Of a stretch of 64,000 nt of DNA, positions 24,651 to 33,009 are shown one piece after another. Made by a program: the position numbers and the translations under genes. How positions within the stretch are numbered: the first letter of the stretch is position 1; every line of letters begins with the position of its first letter. Below the pieces are notes generated by a model. That model saw only the letters and a program-made list of their open reading frames with translations. It did no database searches and was not told the DNA's origin. Origin of the DNA: Chryseobacterium sp. OV279 (GTDB lineage Bacteria; Bacteroidota; Bacteroidia; Flavobacteriales; Weeksellaceae); contig NZ_FQUD01000004.1 in NCBI RefSeq assembly GCF_900128945.1, positions 496,001-560,000 of the forward strand, written 5' to 3'.

Positions 24651-24878
24651 TTGAAGTTGGAGAGGTTTGAGTTTGAGAGTTTGAGTGTAAAAGGGTTTGA
24701 GGGTTTTTAAAAAGAGTAAGATTGTAATTTGTTTTTTCATTAACTCAAAAAAGGCTTTGAGATTTATTTTAGACTGCGATAACCTCCCTCTTCCAACTTC
24801 CCGCTTCCCTCCTATAAAAATTAATTCATTCTAAATCAATATATCAATGTTAAAGATTTATTAAAGTAATACCCAGTA

Positions 24879-24910
24879 TTTGATAATCGCCTAAATATTG
24901 GCTAAATTTG
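24879..24910 (+). promoter_or_regulatory. sod promoter (TTTG-N20-TAAATTTG)
   Basis: TTTG (24879-24882) and TAAATTTG (24903-24910) with a 20-nt spacer, ending 24 nt before the ATG. Confidence 0.65.
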
Positions 24911-24934
24911 GATATAACATTAAAAATAAAAATT

Positions 24935-25531
24935 ATGTCATTTGAATTACCTAAATTAGGATATGCATACGATGCATTGGAGCCTACTATTGATGCTAAA
25001 ACTATGGAAATCCACCATACAAAACATCACCAGGCTTATATTGACAATTTAAATAAAGCCATTGAAGGAACTGAGCTAGCAGGTAAAACGATCGAAGAGA
25101 TCTGCCAGACAGGAACTGACAAGCCAGCTGTAAGAAACAATGGTGGAGGACACTTCAACCACTCTTTATTCTGGGAAATTTTAACTCCGGGCGGAAGCAA
25201 TGAGCCTGTAGGAAACGTAAAAGCTGCTATTGAAGCTTACGGAGGTCTTGAAAAATTCAAAAATGATTTTTCTGACGCTGCTAAAACAAGATTCGGTTCA
25301 GGATGGGCTTGGTTAGTGAAAAATGCAGACGGATCTGTATCTGTTTCATCTACTCCGAACCAGGACAACCCGTTAATGCCTGTTGCAGATGTGAAAGGAA
25401 CTCCGGTTTTAGGATTGGACGTTTGGGAGCACGCTTACTATTTAAACTACCAAAACAGAAGACCTGATTATGTAGCAGCGTTCTTCAGCGTAGTAAACTG
25501 GGATAAAGTAGAGGAATTATTTAACAAATAA
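24935..25531 (+). CDS. sod: Superoxide dismutase (Fe/Mn)
   Basis: A 198-residue Fe/Mn superoxide dismutase. Metal ligands are in the expected places: the first His in EIHHTKHHQAYIDNLN, the second in GGGHFNHSLFWE, and the Asp and His in DVWEHAYYLNYQNRRPDY. No signal peptide, so cytoplasmic. The metal (Fe or Mn) cannot be settled from motifs alone. The ATG at 24935 (MSFELPKLGYAY) matches the family; an earlier ATG frame at 24908 would overlap the promoter. It has its own promoter and terminator. Confidence 0.95.
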   Translation: MSFELPKLGYAYDALEPTIDAKTMEIHHTKHHQAYIDNLNKAIEGTELAGKTIEEICQTGTDKPAVRNNGGGHFNHSLFWEILTPGGSNEPVGNVKAAIEAYGGLEKFKNDFSDAAKTRFGSGWAWLVKNADGSVSVSSTPNQDNPLMPVADVKGTPVLGLDVWEHAYYLNYQNRRPDYVAAFFSVVNWDKVEELFNK

Positions 25532-25551
25532 TTTTCAGCTATTATAAAAGT

Positions 25552-25585
25552 AAAAAGGTTCAGAAGAAATTCTGAACCTTTTTTT
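25552..25585 (+). terminator. Intrinsic terminator after sod
   Basis: GGTTCAGAA pairs with TTCTGAACC around GAAA, flanked by A- and T-runs. Confidence 0.9.
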
Positions 25586-25610
25586 ATTGTTATGATCTTT
25601 CTTTTTAAGA

Positions 25611-26030
25611 CTATCTCGTAGCATCACTTGGAGAAAGCCCGTTCATTTTCAATCCGTATTTCCAGCTTACATAGGCAAAGACCTGATAGAGCTTGTATTC
25701 AAATTTAATCCCGTATTTCTCTCTCGGATCGTAATCTATGCCGGACTCTATAATATTCCTGTATTTTCCTGAACTGTAATAAGAATTCCATTCAGTAACC
25801 AGAAATGTGTTTTTTGTTTTCAGATAAGATTCCGAATACTGACTCATCGGTTTGGCTACCGCATTTAAAAAGTAATCGAACTGGGTGTCGATCACAGTAA
25901 TATCCCACTCGCCGTCATCATTTTTAGAAGGCTTCATTTCAGACTTCTCTTCACCTTTCTTAGGGCCGTCCTGAGAAAAACAGCTGAAAGGAATCAGTGC
26001 AAAGAGAAGTAGGGTGATTATATTTTTCAT
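25611..26030 (-). CDS. DUF6146 family exported protein
   Basis: A 139-residue protein with a signal peptide or lipoprotein leader (MKNIITLLLFALIPFSCFSQ). The mature part has DTQFDYFLNAVAKPMSQYSE, LVTEWNSYYSSGKYRNIIES and KFEYKLYQVFAYVSWKYGLK, consistent with the Bacteroidota DUF6146 family. Function is unknown. The ATG at 26030 is chosen because it gives a clean leader; an upstream in-frame codon at 26063 adds 11 residues. It sits 55 bp after the nuclease gene on the same strand, so cotranscription is possible. Confidence 0.78.
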   Translation of the reverse strand: MKNIITLLLFALIPFSCFSQDGPKKGEEKSEMKPSKNDDGEWDITVIDTQFDYFLNAVAKPMSQYSESYLKTKNTFLVTEWNSYYSSGKYRNIIESGIDYDPREKYGIKFEYKLYQVFAYVSWKYGLKMNGLSPSDATR

Positions 26031-26085
26031 AATAAAAGCATTGTATAAAAAATAAGCACTCAAAATGAGTGCCTAAGTTAATTTT

Positions 26086-27273
26086 TTATGGTTCTTTCTG
26101 AAGAATAACAAATGCCGGGAAGTGGTCACTGTATCCTCCTGTAAACTGGTCTCCGTTCCAGGATCTGAAAGGATAACCTTTATAGTTTCCTTCTTTGTTC
26201 ACTAAATATGGGGGAGCAAAGATTTCTGCTTTGTATACTGAGTATTCTTTAGTTACCTGATCCGAAACCAAATTCTTGGAAACGATGATCTGGTCAAAAA
26301 GGTTAGGCGCATCCTGATAAGCCAGTGAAGCAATACCTTTCTTATATAAAGGATACATTAAATTAAGGTAAGGTGTCGTTTCGCTTAAATCTTTAGGACT
26401 TGCTGCCGCTTTTAGATAATTTTTTAAACTTGAACTTACAGGATCATCATTGAAGTCACCCATAGCAAAAAGCTTTGTCGTAGGATCTGCTGTTCTGATG
26501 CTGTCCATTTGCTGCTTCAGTAAAGCCGCTGCTGCATTTCTTTTAGGTAATGAAACGGCTTCACCACCTCTTCTTGAAGGCCAGTGATTCATGAAGAATG
26601 CTACTTTTTCATTATCAAGGAAACCAGTTACTACCAAGATGTCTCTGGTGTATTCTCTTTTACCGTCATCACCGAATACTTTCAGTTCTTTCTTTAAAGA
26701 GTTGGTTACTGTAAATCTTCTTTTCTGATAGATTAGTGCTACATCAATTCCTCTGTAGTCATAAGAGTTGTAGTGTACGATTCCGTAATCATATTTGGCA
26801 AGAGCAGGCTGTTTTACAAGATCTTCGATCACCTGTCTGTTTTCTACTTCGATAAGCCCTACCACGGCAGGAGCTGTTTTGGTATACTGAGCACCCAGTT
26901 CTGCAATTACTTTTGCTTCGTTGGCCAGTTTTGCTTTGTAGATTTTGGTATTATAGTTTTTACCGCTGCTTGGGGTGAATTCTTCAGAACCGCTTTGGTA
27001 TCTTACGGCTTTCTTTCCCTTTAAAGCACTGTCGCTCCAAGGTCCGTCATGCTTTTCAGCTTCTAAAAATTTGATGGAATCTAAGGGTATACTTCTATGG
27101 AAAGCCGGATTATGGATGTCTTTAGTCCCATCTATATAATCTGCAGAACGTATAGTGTCCCAAAGGTTTTCAACATTCAAAAAACCAACAGCAGCCACTT
27201 TTCTAAGCTTGCCCTGTTGTGCAAAAGCCATTACCGAAAAAACGATGGCCATAAAACTCATAAATCTCTTCAT
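26086..27273 (-). CDS. Secreted endonuclease/exonuclease/phosphatase family protein
   Basis: A 395-residue exported hydrolase of the EEP superfamily. The signal peptide (MKRFMSFMAIVFSVMAFAQQ) precedes a full EEP core: VGFLNVENLWDTI, VVGLIEVENRQVI (metal-binding Glu), RGIDVALIYQKRRF, FFMNHWPSRRGGEAV, FAMGDFNDDPVSSSL (GDFN catalytic Asp-Asn) and GGYSDHFPAFV (SDH catalytic Asp-His). No T9SS C-terminal domain, so it probably stays in the periplasm or is lost by another route. The substrate may be DNA, RNA or a phosphodiester. It is divergent from a TonB receptor/DUF5689 pair, which suggests nucleic acid or phosphate acquisition. Confidence 0.9.
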   Translation of the reverse strand: MKRFMSFMAIVFSVMAFAQQGKLRKVAAVGFLNVENLWDTIRSADYIDGTKDIHNPAFHRSIPLDSIKFLEAEKHDGPWSDSALKGKKAVRYQSGSEEFTPSSGKNYNTKIYKAKLANEAKVIAELGAQYTKTAPAVVGLIEVENRQVIEDLVKQPALAKYDYGIVHYNSYDYRGIDVALIYQKRRFTVTNSLKKELKVFGDDGKREYTRDILVVTGFLDNEKVAFFMNHWPSRRGGEAVSLPKRNAAAALLKQQMDSIRTADPTTKLFAMGDFNDDPVSSSLKNYLKAAASPKDLSETTPYLNLMYPLYKKGIASLAYQDAPNLFDQIIVSKNLVSDQVTKEYSVYKAEIFAPPYLVNKEGNYKGYPFRSWNGDQFTGGYSDHFPAFVILQKEP

Positions 27274-27427
27274 CCTCTAGAGTATTAAAATTATTTAAAC
27301 GACAAATTTACCTTTTTTTAATTCACTCCATTTTAAATATTTGTAAATTTAAAACAATATAAAATAATTCTCTTATATAATGAATCATAAAAGCTTGCAA
27401 TGTTAAGAAAAAATAATGTTAAAAAAG

Positions 27428-27456
27428 TTGGAAATTCCAAATTTTGACTAAATTTG
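27428..27456 (+). promoter_or_regulatory. Candidate promoter for the TonB receptor operon
   Basis: TTG (27428-27430) and TAAATTTG (27449-27456) separated by 18 nt, 63 nt before the ATG at 27520. Confidence 0.5.
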
Positions 27457-27519
27457 TGCCCCCAACTTTTAAACGGTTGAAAACTAATAAGAAAAGTATT
27501 AAAAAAAATAAATATACTC

Positions 27520-30396
27520 ATGATTAAAAAACTATCATTAGTCTCTTTGTTTACTTTACTTCCTGCTTCATTCTATTTTGCGCAGACCACTGTGTTTGCG
27601 TATCTTAAGGATGCTGAAGGAAAGCCCATTGAAAGGGCAGAAGTAGATCTTAAAGGGAGTGAGAATGATGTAACGGCTGATAAAATTGGATATTTCCAGT
27701 TTGTAGACCTGCAGCCGGGCCATTATCAAATTATGATTACGAAACCAAACTTCGAAACCAAAATGATGGAGTTTGACGTAGCCGATGAGAAAAAAAAGGA
27801 TCTGGGGATAATTACCCTGTATTCTAATCTTACAAGCGCAGATCAAGGTTTAGCTATTATAGACAATGATGATGATGACAGCAACAGCAGTGGACAGGCT
27901 TCCACAGTAGGTTTGCTACAATCATCAATGGATGTATTCAGTAGAATTGCTGCGTTTGATTTAGGATTTTACTGGTTCCGCCCAAGAGGTATCGATGGAA
28001 GAACTGGTGAATCTATGCTGAACGGTGTTTCCATGGTAAAATCTGATAATGGTAATGTTGACTTCAGTAACTGGGGTGGACTAAACGAGATCACGAGATA
28101 TCCTGAAATCGCGTCTAACCATTCTCCGTCTGAATATGCTTTTGGAGGAAACAGCTCTGTGGTTTACAAAAACACAAAAGCAAGTGAGTATAGAAAAGGA
28201 TTCCAGTTTACACAATCCTTAACCAACAGAAATTACAGAAACAGAACATCTTTACGATATACCTCAGGAATGAGCAAGAAAGGATGGGCGTTTACTGCAA
28301 TGGGGGCCAGAAGATGGGCTGATGAAGGAATCCAGGAAGGAACTTTCTATGATGCTTACGGAGCTTACCTTGGGGTTGAAAAGAAATTCAGCGACAGCCA
28401 CACGATTACCTTCAATGCGATCGGTGCGCCTTACAGAAGATCTACATCCAGCCCGAATACTCAGGAAGTGTATGACTACAGAGGGGTACATTACAACTCG
28501 TACTGGGGATGGCAGGATGGAGAAAAGAGAAGCGAAAGAGTTCGTAGAGGATTTCAGCCGCTTTTCCAGATTCAGGACTTCTGGAAAATTAATAAAAAAT
28601 CCAGTCTTTGGACGACTGCATCTTACCAGTTTGGAAAAGATAAAGGTTCCCGTTTAGACTGGAATGGGGTTACCAATCCTTCTCCTACCTACTACAGAAA
28701 CTTACCAAGTTACTATATCAACAGTATTATTTATAACGCTACCAATAATACACAGCCAGATCCTACACAGTACGGAACTCTGATCGATGCTTACAATACA
28801 AGTTTGTCAAGCTGGCAGAACGGAGATCCTAATGTTACTCAGCTTAACTGGGGACAGATCTATGCGAACAACCAAAAGGTAGATGCTGCAGACCAGGCTG
28901 AAATGGCCCGTTTGTACGGAATATCCGGAAAGCGTTCTAAAGTATATCTGGTAGATGACGTAAGTGATGATAAGATTTTCAATGCTGGTACACACTATAC
29001 GTACAACTTTAACGACCGTACGAAGTTTATCATGAACGTTTCTTATCAGAACTACAAATCTGAGCTTTACCGTGAAATGAAAGATCTTTTAGGAGGTGAT
29101 TACGCTATTGGTGTAGATCCGTTTAAAGAATCTGCAAAACCTGGTTCTTCAGGATTGTATAATACGTTAGATTCCAACGTTCAGCTGAAAGAAGGGGACC
29201 GTATGACTTACAATTATATCCTGAGAAGACAGGAGGCGAAAGTAAATCCGGGACTGAAATTTTCTACAGGTAATTTTGATGTATTTGTTTCTGCTATGGC
29301 AGGATATTCTACTTCAAACAGAGAAGGTCTTTTCAAGCATTATTTATATGAAAACTCTTACGGGAAAAGCAAAGATTACAATTTCTGGAACTTTGGTCTG
29401 AAAGGACAGATTGTTTACCGTATCAACGGACGTAACTTCTTAGTGTATAACGGAGCGATGTACAATCAGGCACCATTCCTGGAAGATTTGTTCATCAATC
29501 CTAGAATCAACGCACTTGTTAATCCTAATATCAGAAGTACCGTATATACAGCGAATGATTTAAGTTATGTGATCAATACACCTTTCCTTAAATTAAGAGC
29601 ATCAGGATTTATTGTAGATACTCAGAATGAAACCAATGTACAGAGATTCTTTGCAGACGGAATTCAGCTGAGCAGCACAAATCCGGACGGATCTGTTTCT
29701 CAGGTACAGAGTGCATTCGTTACTCAGGTAATGTCCAACCTAGAGAAAAGAAATATGGGGGTTGAATTAGGGGTTGACCTTAAAGTTCTTCCTACTTTAT
29801 CTTTACAGGGTCTTGCCAGTTTAGGTGAGTATACATACAGAAACAATCCGGAAGTTTATCTGGTTTCTGATGCTTCAGGAAGTAGTGTGACTTCTTTCGG
29901 AAAAGCCTATTTGAAAGATTATAAGCAAGGGGGAACTCCTCAGCGTGCTTTCTCTTTAGGTTTCCGTTACAACAACCCGAAATACTGGTGGGTAGGTGCC
30001 AACTGGAACTATTTTGATAACAATTATCTGGATCCGGCTCCGGCTTTAAGAACGAATAACTTTATTCAAAACCCTTATTCAAGTACACCTTACATTGGTC
30101 TTACCGATGGTGATGTACGTGATATGCTGAAGCCTGTACAACTTCCTTCTGCATTTTTCTTAAATGCCAATGCAGGGAAATCATTCATGATTGGAAAGTA
30201 TTACATATTATTAACTGCTTCTGTGAATAACATCTTAAACAACAAGAGATTCATTACAGGAGGTTTTGAGCAAACGAGAGAAACGAAAGCGAAAGATTTT
30301 GCTTCGGATTATTACAGTCCTACACCTTCTTTCGGACCGAAATACTGGTATACTCAGGGACGTTCGTACTTTGTTAACTTACAATTCAGATTCTAA
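27520..30396 (+). CDS. TonB-dependent receptor with CarboxypepD-like N-terminal domain
   Basis: A 958-residue outer-membrane receptor. Signal peptide (1-21, PASFYFAQ), then a carboxypeptidase-regulatory-like beta domain (about 23-105, YLKDAEGKPIERAEVDLKGS), an acidic linker (DNDDDDSN), a plug (residues ~130-230, GIDGRTGESMLNGVSM) and a long beta-barrel ending in aromatic YFVNLQFRF, the typical outer-membrane C-terminal signature. It drives TonB-powered uptake of a large ligand. The ligand is not given by sequence; the next gene is a lipoprotein with a DUF5689 domain 20 bp downstream, and a secreted nuclease lies divergently upstream, so a nucleic-acid-related substrate is plausible. Confidence 0.92.
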   Translation: MIKKLSLVSLFTLLPASFYFAQTTVFAYLKDAEGKPIERAEVDLKGSENDVTADKIGYFQFVDLQPGHYQIMITKPNFETKMMEFDVADEKKKDLGIITLYSNLTSADQGLAIIDNDDDDSNSSGQASTVGLLQSSMDVFSRIAAFDLGFYWFRPRGIDGRTGESMLNGVSMVKSDNGNVDFSNWGGLNEITRYPEIASNHSPSEYAFGGNSSVVYKNTKASEYRKGFQFTQSLTNRNYRNRTSLRYTSGMSKKGWAFTAMGARRWADEGIQEGTFYDAYGAYLGVEKKFSDSHTITFNAIGAPYRRSTSSPNTQEVYDYRGVHYNSYWGWQDGEKRSERVRRGFQPLFQIQDFWKINKKSSLWTTASYQFGKDKGSRLDWNGVTNPSPTYYRNLPSYYINSIIYNATNNTQPDPTQYGTLIDAYNTSLSSWQNGDPNVTQLNWGQIYANNQKVDAADQAEMARLYGISGKRSKVYLVDDVSDDKIFNAGTHYTYNFNDRTKFIMNVSYQNYKSELYREMKDLLGGDYAIGVDPFKESAKPGSSGLYNTLDSNVQLKEGDRMTYNYILRRQEAKVNPGLKFSTGNFDVFVSAMAGYSTSNREGLFKHYLYENSYGKSKDYNFWNFGLKGQIVYRINGRNFLVYNGAMYNQAPFLEDLFINPRINALVNPNIRSTVYTANDLSYVINTPFLKLRASGFIVDTQNETNVQRFFADGIQLSSTNPDGSVSQVQSAFVTQVMSNLEKRNMGVELGVDLKVLPTLSLQGLASLGEYTYRNNPEVYLVSDASGSSVTSFGKAYLKDYKQGGTPQRAFSLGFRYNNPKYWWVGANWNYFDNNYLDPAPALRTNNFIQNPYSSTPYIGLTDGDVRDMLKPVQLPSAFFLNANAGKSFMIGKYYILLTASVNNILNNKRFITGGFEQTRETKAKDFASDYYSPTPSFGPKYWYTQGRSYFVNLQFRF

Positions 30397-30416
30397 TAAA
30401 AAATAAAAAAATAACA

Positions 30417-31814
30417 ATGAATAATTTCACTAACTTTTTCAAAACGACATTCGTAGTAGTAGGTGTACTGTCTGCAGTGTCTTCTTGTGTAAAGAATGAT
30501 GATTGGGAAACTCCCCCGATCGCCTGTTCCAATAAGTTCGAAGCGCCAAACATTTCAATGGCAGATTTTTCGGCTCAGGCTCCTGCTACAGGATATAAAT
30601 TAATTACTACAGATCAGATCTTCGATGGTTATATCGTTTCTTCTGATGCTCAGGGAAATTTCTACAAAACCATCTCTTTCCAGGATAAAACGGTTAACCC
30701 TACAGTAGGTCTTCAGATCGAGGTGGATAAAGCAAGTAACTTTGCAGATTTCCCGGTAGGTGCACACATCAGAATTAATGCTAAAGGATTGCGTTTAGGT
30801 CTTGACAGAGGTTCTATTAAATTAGGTTCTGAAGATCCGAACTTCGCGATCGGTAGAATTCCTCAGGCTCTTGTAGGAAGATATGTTTCCGGAGTATGTT
30901 CAGGAAACGGTTTGGATATCCAGACTCTTGTCCCTACAAAGCTTAATTCATTAAATGATGCAAAGCAGGCTAACCTGATCAATACGTTAGTTACTGTATC
31001 TGACGTACAGTTTGGTATCGGTGAAATCTTCCCGGTTCAGAAAAAATATCTTGATTATGATGCCGGAAACCAAGGTTTGGATACAGACAGAAATATTGAA
31101 GATAAATTAGGAGGTGCAGCAGTAATCAGAAACTCAGGATTCTTCAAGAGTGGAGGAGAGCTTATACCAAAAGGAAACGGTACCGTTACTTTCGTAGTAA
31201 GCAGATACAATTCTACATGGCAGATGCTGATCAGAAGCTTATCTGATATCAACTTCACAGGAACAAGAGTAGATGCAACGCCGCCTAAAGGAGGTACGGA
31301 GATTGCTTATTCAGGTTCATTCCTTGAAAACTTTGAAAGCTATTCTCTGACGCCTACTAACCTTGAAGTATATCCTAAATATGTAAATGATGCGGTGTTA
31401 GGAAACAGATACTGGCAGTTAAAGACTTTCAGCAACAATAAATATATCCAGTTGGGAGCTAATTCAGGTTCTGGAAACTACTTGACTTATTTTGCTGTAC
31501 CGGTTGACTTTACAGCAGCCAACACCGTGAAATTTGACGTTAACGTTGGATTCTGGAATGGTAATGCTTTAAAAGTATATTACACGACCAACTATACTCC
31601 GCTTGGAGATATTACAACGGCAACTAAAACAGATATTACATCTGCATTTACAATTCCACAGGCTCCGGCTGTTAATTATGGTACGTTAGCTCCTGCGGGA
31701 ACTTATACGCTACCTGCCGGATTAACGGGTAACGGATTTATCTTATTTGAATATACAGGAGCATCTACGGGTGTGACCACTACTCTTCAGTTAGATAATA
31801 TTCAGATTCAGTAA
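30417..31814 (+). CDS. DUF5689 surface lipoprotein
   Basis: A 465-residue lipoprotein. Leader VVVGVLSAVSSCVKNDDWET has a Ser-Ser-Cys lipobox. The following domain (residues ~45-280, GYIVSSDAQGNFYKTISFQD, GAHIRINAKGLRLGLDRGSI) is DUF5689, an OB-like beta fold linked with nucleic-acid-handling proteins in Bacteroidota. The C-terminal part (about 300-465, beginning SGSFLENFESYSLTPTNLEV) is a beta-sandwich, possibly a carbohydrate- or protein-binding module. It follows the TonB receptor by 20 bp and likely forms a SusCD-like pair. A strong terminator follows. Confidence 0.85.
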   Translation: MNNFTNFFKTTFVVVGVLSAVSSCVKNDDWETPPIACSNKFEAPNISMADFSAQAPATGYKLITTDQIFDGYIVSSDAQGNFYKTISFQDKTVNPTVGLQIEVDKASNFADFPVGAHIRINAKGLRLGLDRGSIKLGSEDPNFAIGRIPQALVGRYVSGVCSGNGLDIQTLVPTKLNSLNDAKQANLINTLVTVSDVQFGIGEIFPVQKKYLDYDAGNQGLDTDRNIEDKLGGAAVIRNSGFFKSGGELIPKGNGTVTFVVSRYNSTWQMLIRSLSDINFTGTRVDATPPKGGTEIAYSGSFLENFESYSLTPTNLEVYPKYVNDAVLGNRYWQLKTFSNNKYIQLGANSGSGNYLTYFAVPVDFTAANTVKFDVNVGFWNGNALKVYYTTNYTPLGDITTATKTDITSAFTIPQAPAVNYGTLAPAGTYTLPAGLTGNGFILFEYTGASTGVTTTLQLDNIQIQ

Positions 31815-31838
31815 TCAAAATCTGATATTTTAAATACA

Positions 31839-31866
31839 GGCCGTCTTTTAGGAGACGGCCTTTTTT
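31839..31866 (+). terminator. Intrinsic terminator after the DUF5689 gene
   Basis: GGCCGTCT and AGACGGCC pair around a six-base loop and run into TTTTTT. Confidence 0.92.
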
Positions 31867-31930
31867 GTTTAGTTATGATTTTTATAATGATCAGTAAATT
31901 TGAAATTATTTAAATCCTGATATTTTTTAT

Positions 31931-31967
31931 TTATCCTTGTCAAGGTTCAAAACCTTGACAAGGATAA
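31931..31967. repeat. 17-bp perfect inverted repeat
   Basis: TTATCCTTGTCAAGGTT and AACCTTGACAAGGATAA pair perfectly around CAA. A terminator is already present 65 bp upstream, and only a weak, interrupted T-tract follows, so this looks more like a mobile palindromic element or a secondary structure. Confidence 0.7.
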
Positions 31968-32024
31968 GCTTTCTCTTTTTTAGAATGAGTATATTGGAAT
32001 ATATAAAAGTTAAACTCATCCTGT

Positions 32025-32393
32025 ATGAACGAAATAACCAAAACATTGACCTGTTTGTTCGTGTTTATCATGCTTTTCTCCTGTGAAAAAAACGAATGTT
32101 TGAAATACAGTCAGATACTTTCCAAAGAAGAATGTAACATTATTGTAGATCTGGAACCTGCTAATTCGGTCTGGTTTGAGATTAAAGGACATGATCCTAT
32201 AACGCAAGAGCCTAAAGTTTGTAAAACGCACAACAGATGGTGGAATTTATATGCTGATGAAATAGAACTTGGAGATACGGTTGTAAAAAAGAGAGGGGAA
32301 TTAACGTTTAATATTCACAAGAAAGATACAGTGATCACGCATGAATGGGAGAAATGTAATGAAATAGATGCTACGCTCAAGAAAGGATCTTAA
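32025..32393 (+). CDS. Hypothetical lipoprotein (122 aa)
   Basis: No recognised family. Starts MNEITKTLTCLFVFIMLFSC, a hydrophobic leader with Cys after PheSer, so a lipoprotein is likely. The body contains SILCK-like charged segments (KYSQILSKEECNIIVDLEPA, IKGHDPITQEPKVCKTHNRW) and three or four further Cys, which could form disulfides in the periplasm. It stands alone, and its 3' end faces the DUF6702 gene. The first residues carry an extra Met near the leader but no better start. Confidence 0.7.
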   Translation: MNEITKTLTCLFVFIMLFSCEKNECLKYSQILSKEECNIIVDLEPANSVWFEIKGHDPITQEPKVCKTHNRWWNLYADEIELGDTVVKKRGELTFNIHKKDTVITHEWEKCNEIDATLKKGS

Positions 32394-32430
32394 TAACTAT
32401 TATTTGGTAAAACAAAAGTTGATAGGACAC

Positions 32431-32459
32431 AAAAAAACCACCGCATCTGCAGTGGTTTA
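32431..32459 (-). terminator. Intrinsic terminator after the DUF6702 gene
   Basis: On the minus strand AAACCACTGC and GCGGTGGTTT form a stem with G-U pairs, followed by TTTTTTTG, 22 bp beyond the stop. Confidence 0.8.
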
Positions 32460-32480
32460 TTTATTTTTAAATTATTCCGA

Positions 32481-32951
32481 CTAGAAAGAAACCTCATTCA
32501 CTTCTTTTCCTCTCTGGAAGTTCATTACTTTCTGGCTTCCTTTGTAAGAAACACTCACAATATTGAACTGCTTAGGAAAAGAACTTAAAAGAATGGTGTT
32601 TTTAATCTTCATGGTACTGATGTCCGGAACACCGCCGGTTTCAAAATATACCCATACCGTTTCTCCGCTTACCTGACTTCCGGTGAAGGTTATAGTTTTC
32701 GGAGAGCCATTGACGTACACATCAAAATTATTGTTCACATATTTTTTTACTTCTGCTTCAAATCCGGCTGTATTGGGATTGATTTTAATAGCGTCAGAAA
32801 TATGGTTGGTATTCATCTTTGTGGTAAACTTCAATGTTTTGCTTCCATCTATATAATCAACTTTGGTCATTGAAGAGAAAAAGTCTACATACATAAAACT
32901 CATTAACACAAAAAATGTTAAAATTCCTGATATATATAAAAGTTTTTTCAT
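32481..32951 (-). CDS. DUF6702 family exported protein
   Basis: A 156-residue protein with an N-terminal hydrophobic leader (MKKLLYISGILTFFVLMSFM). The rest (MTKVDYIDGSKTLKFTTKMN, HISDAIKINPNTAGFEAEVK, VWVYFETGGVPDISTMKIKN) fits the Bacteroidota DUF6702 family. Members usually begin right after the leader with a 'TKVDY' like segment, seen here. The function is unknown. The ATG at 32951 is preferred over a longer in-frame start at 32975. It is upstream of its own terminator and 58 bp downstream of the LOG gene. Confidence 0.72.
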   Translation of the reverse strand: MKKLLYISGILTFFVLMSFMYVDFFSSMTKVDYIDGSKTLKFTTKMNTNHISDAIKINPNTAGFEAEVKKYVNNNFDVYVNGSPKTITFTGSQVSGETVWVYFETGGVPDISTMKIKNTILLSSFPKQFNIVSVSYKGSQKVMNFQRGKEVNEVSF

Positions 32952-33009
32952 CTTAATTAATAGATTTACAATCATACTTGCTAATTATAGGTCACAAATA
33001 ATATGCCAA

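Larger units (their letters stand above)
24593..24934. other. 342-bp non-coding gap between rho and sod
   Basis: Contains the rho terminator, a low-complexity GAGTTTGAGAGTTTGAG-type tract (about 24659-24703), a pyrimidine-rich tract (about 24783-24812, CTTCC-like units) and the sod promoter. No coding potential seen. Confidence 0.6.
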
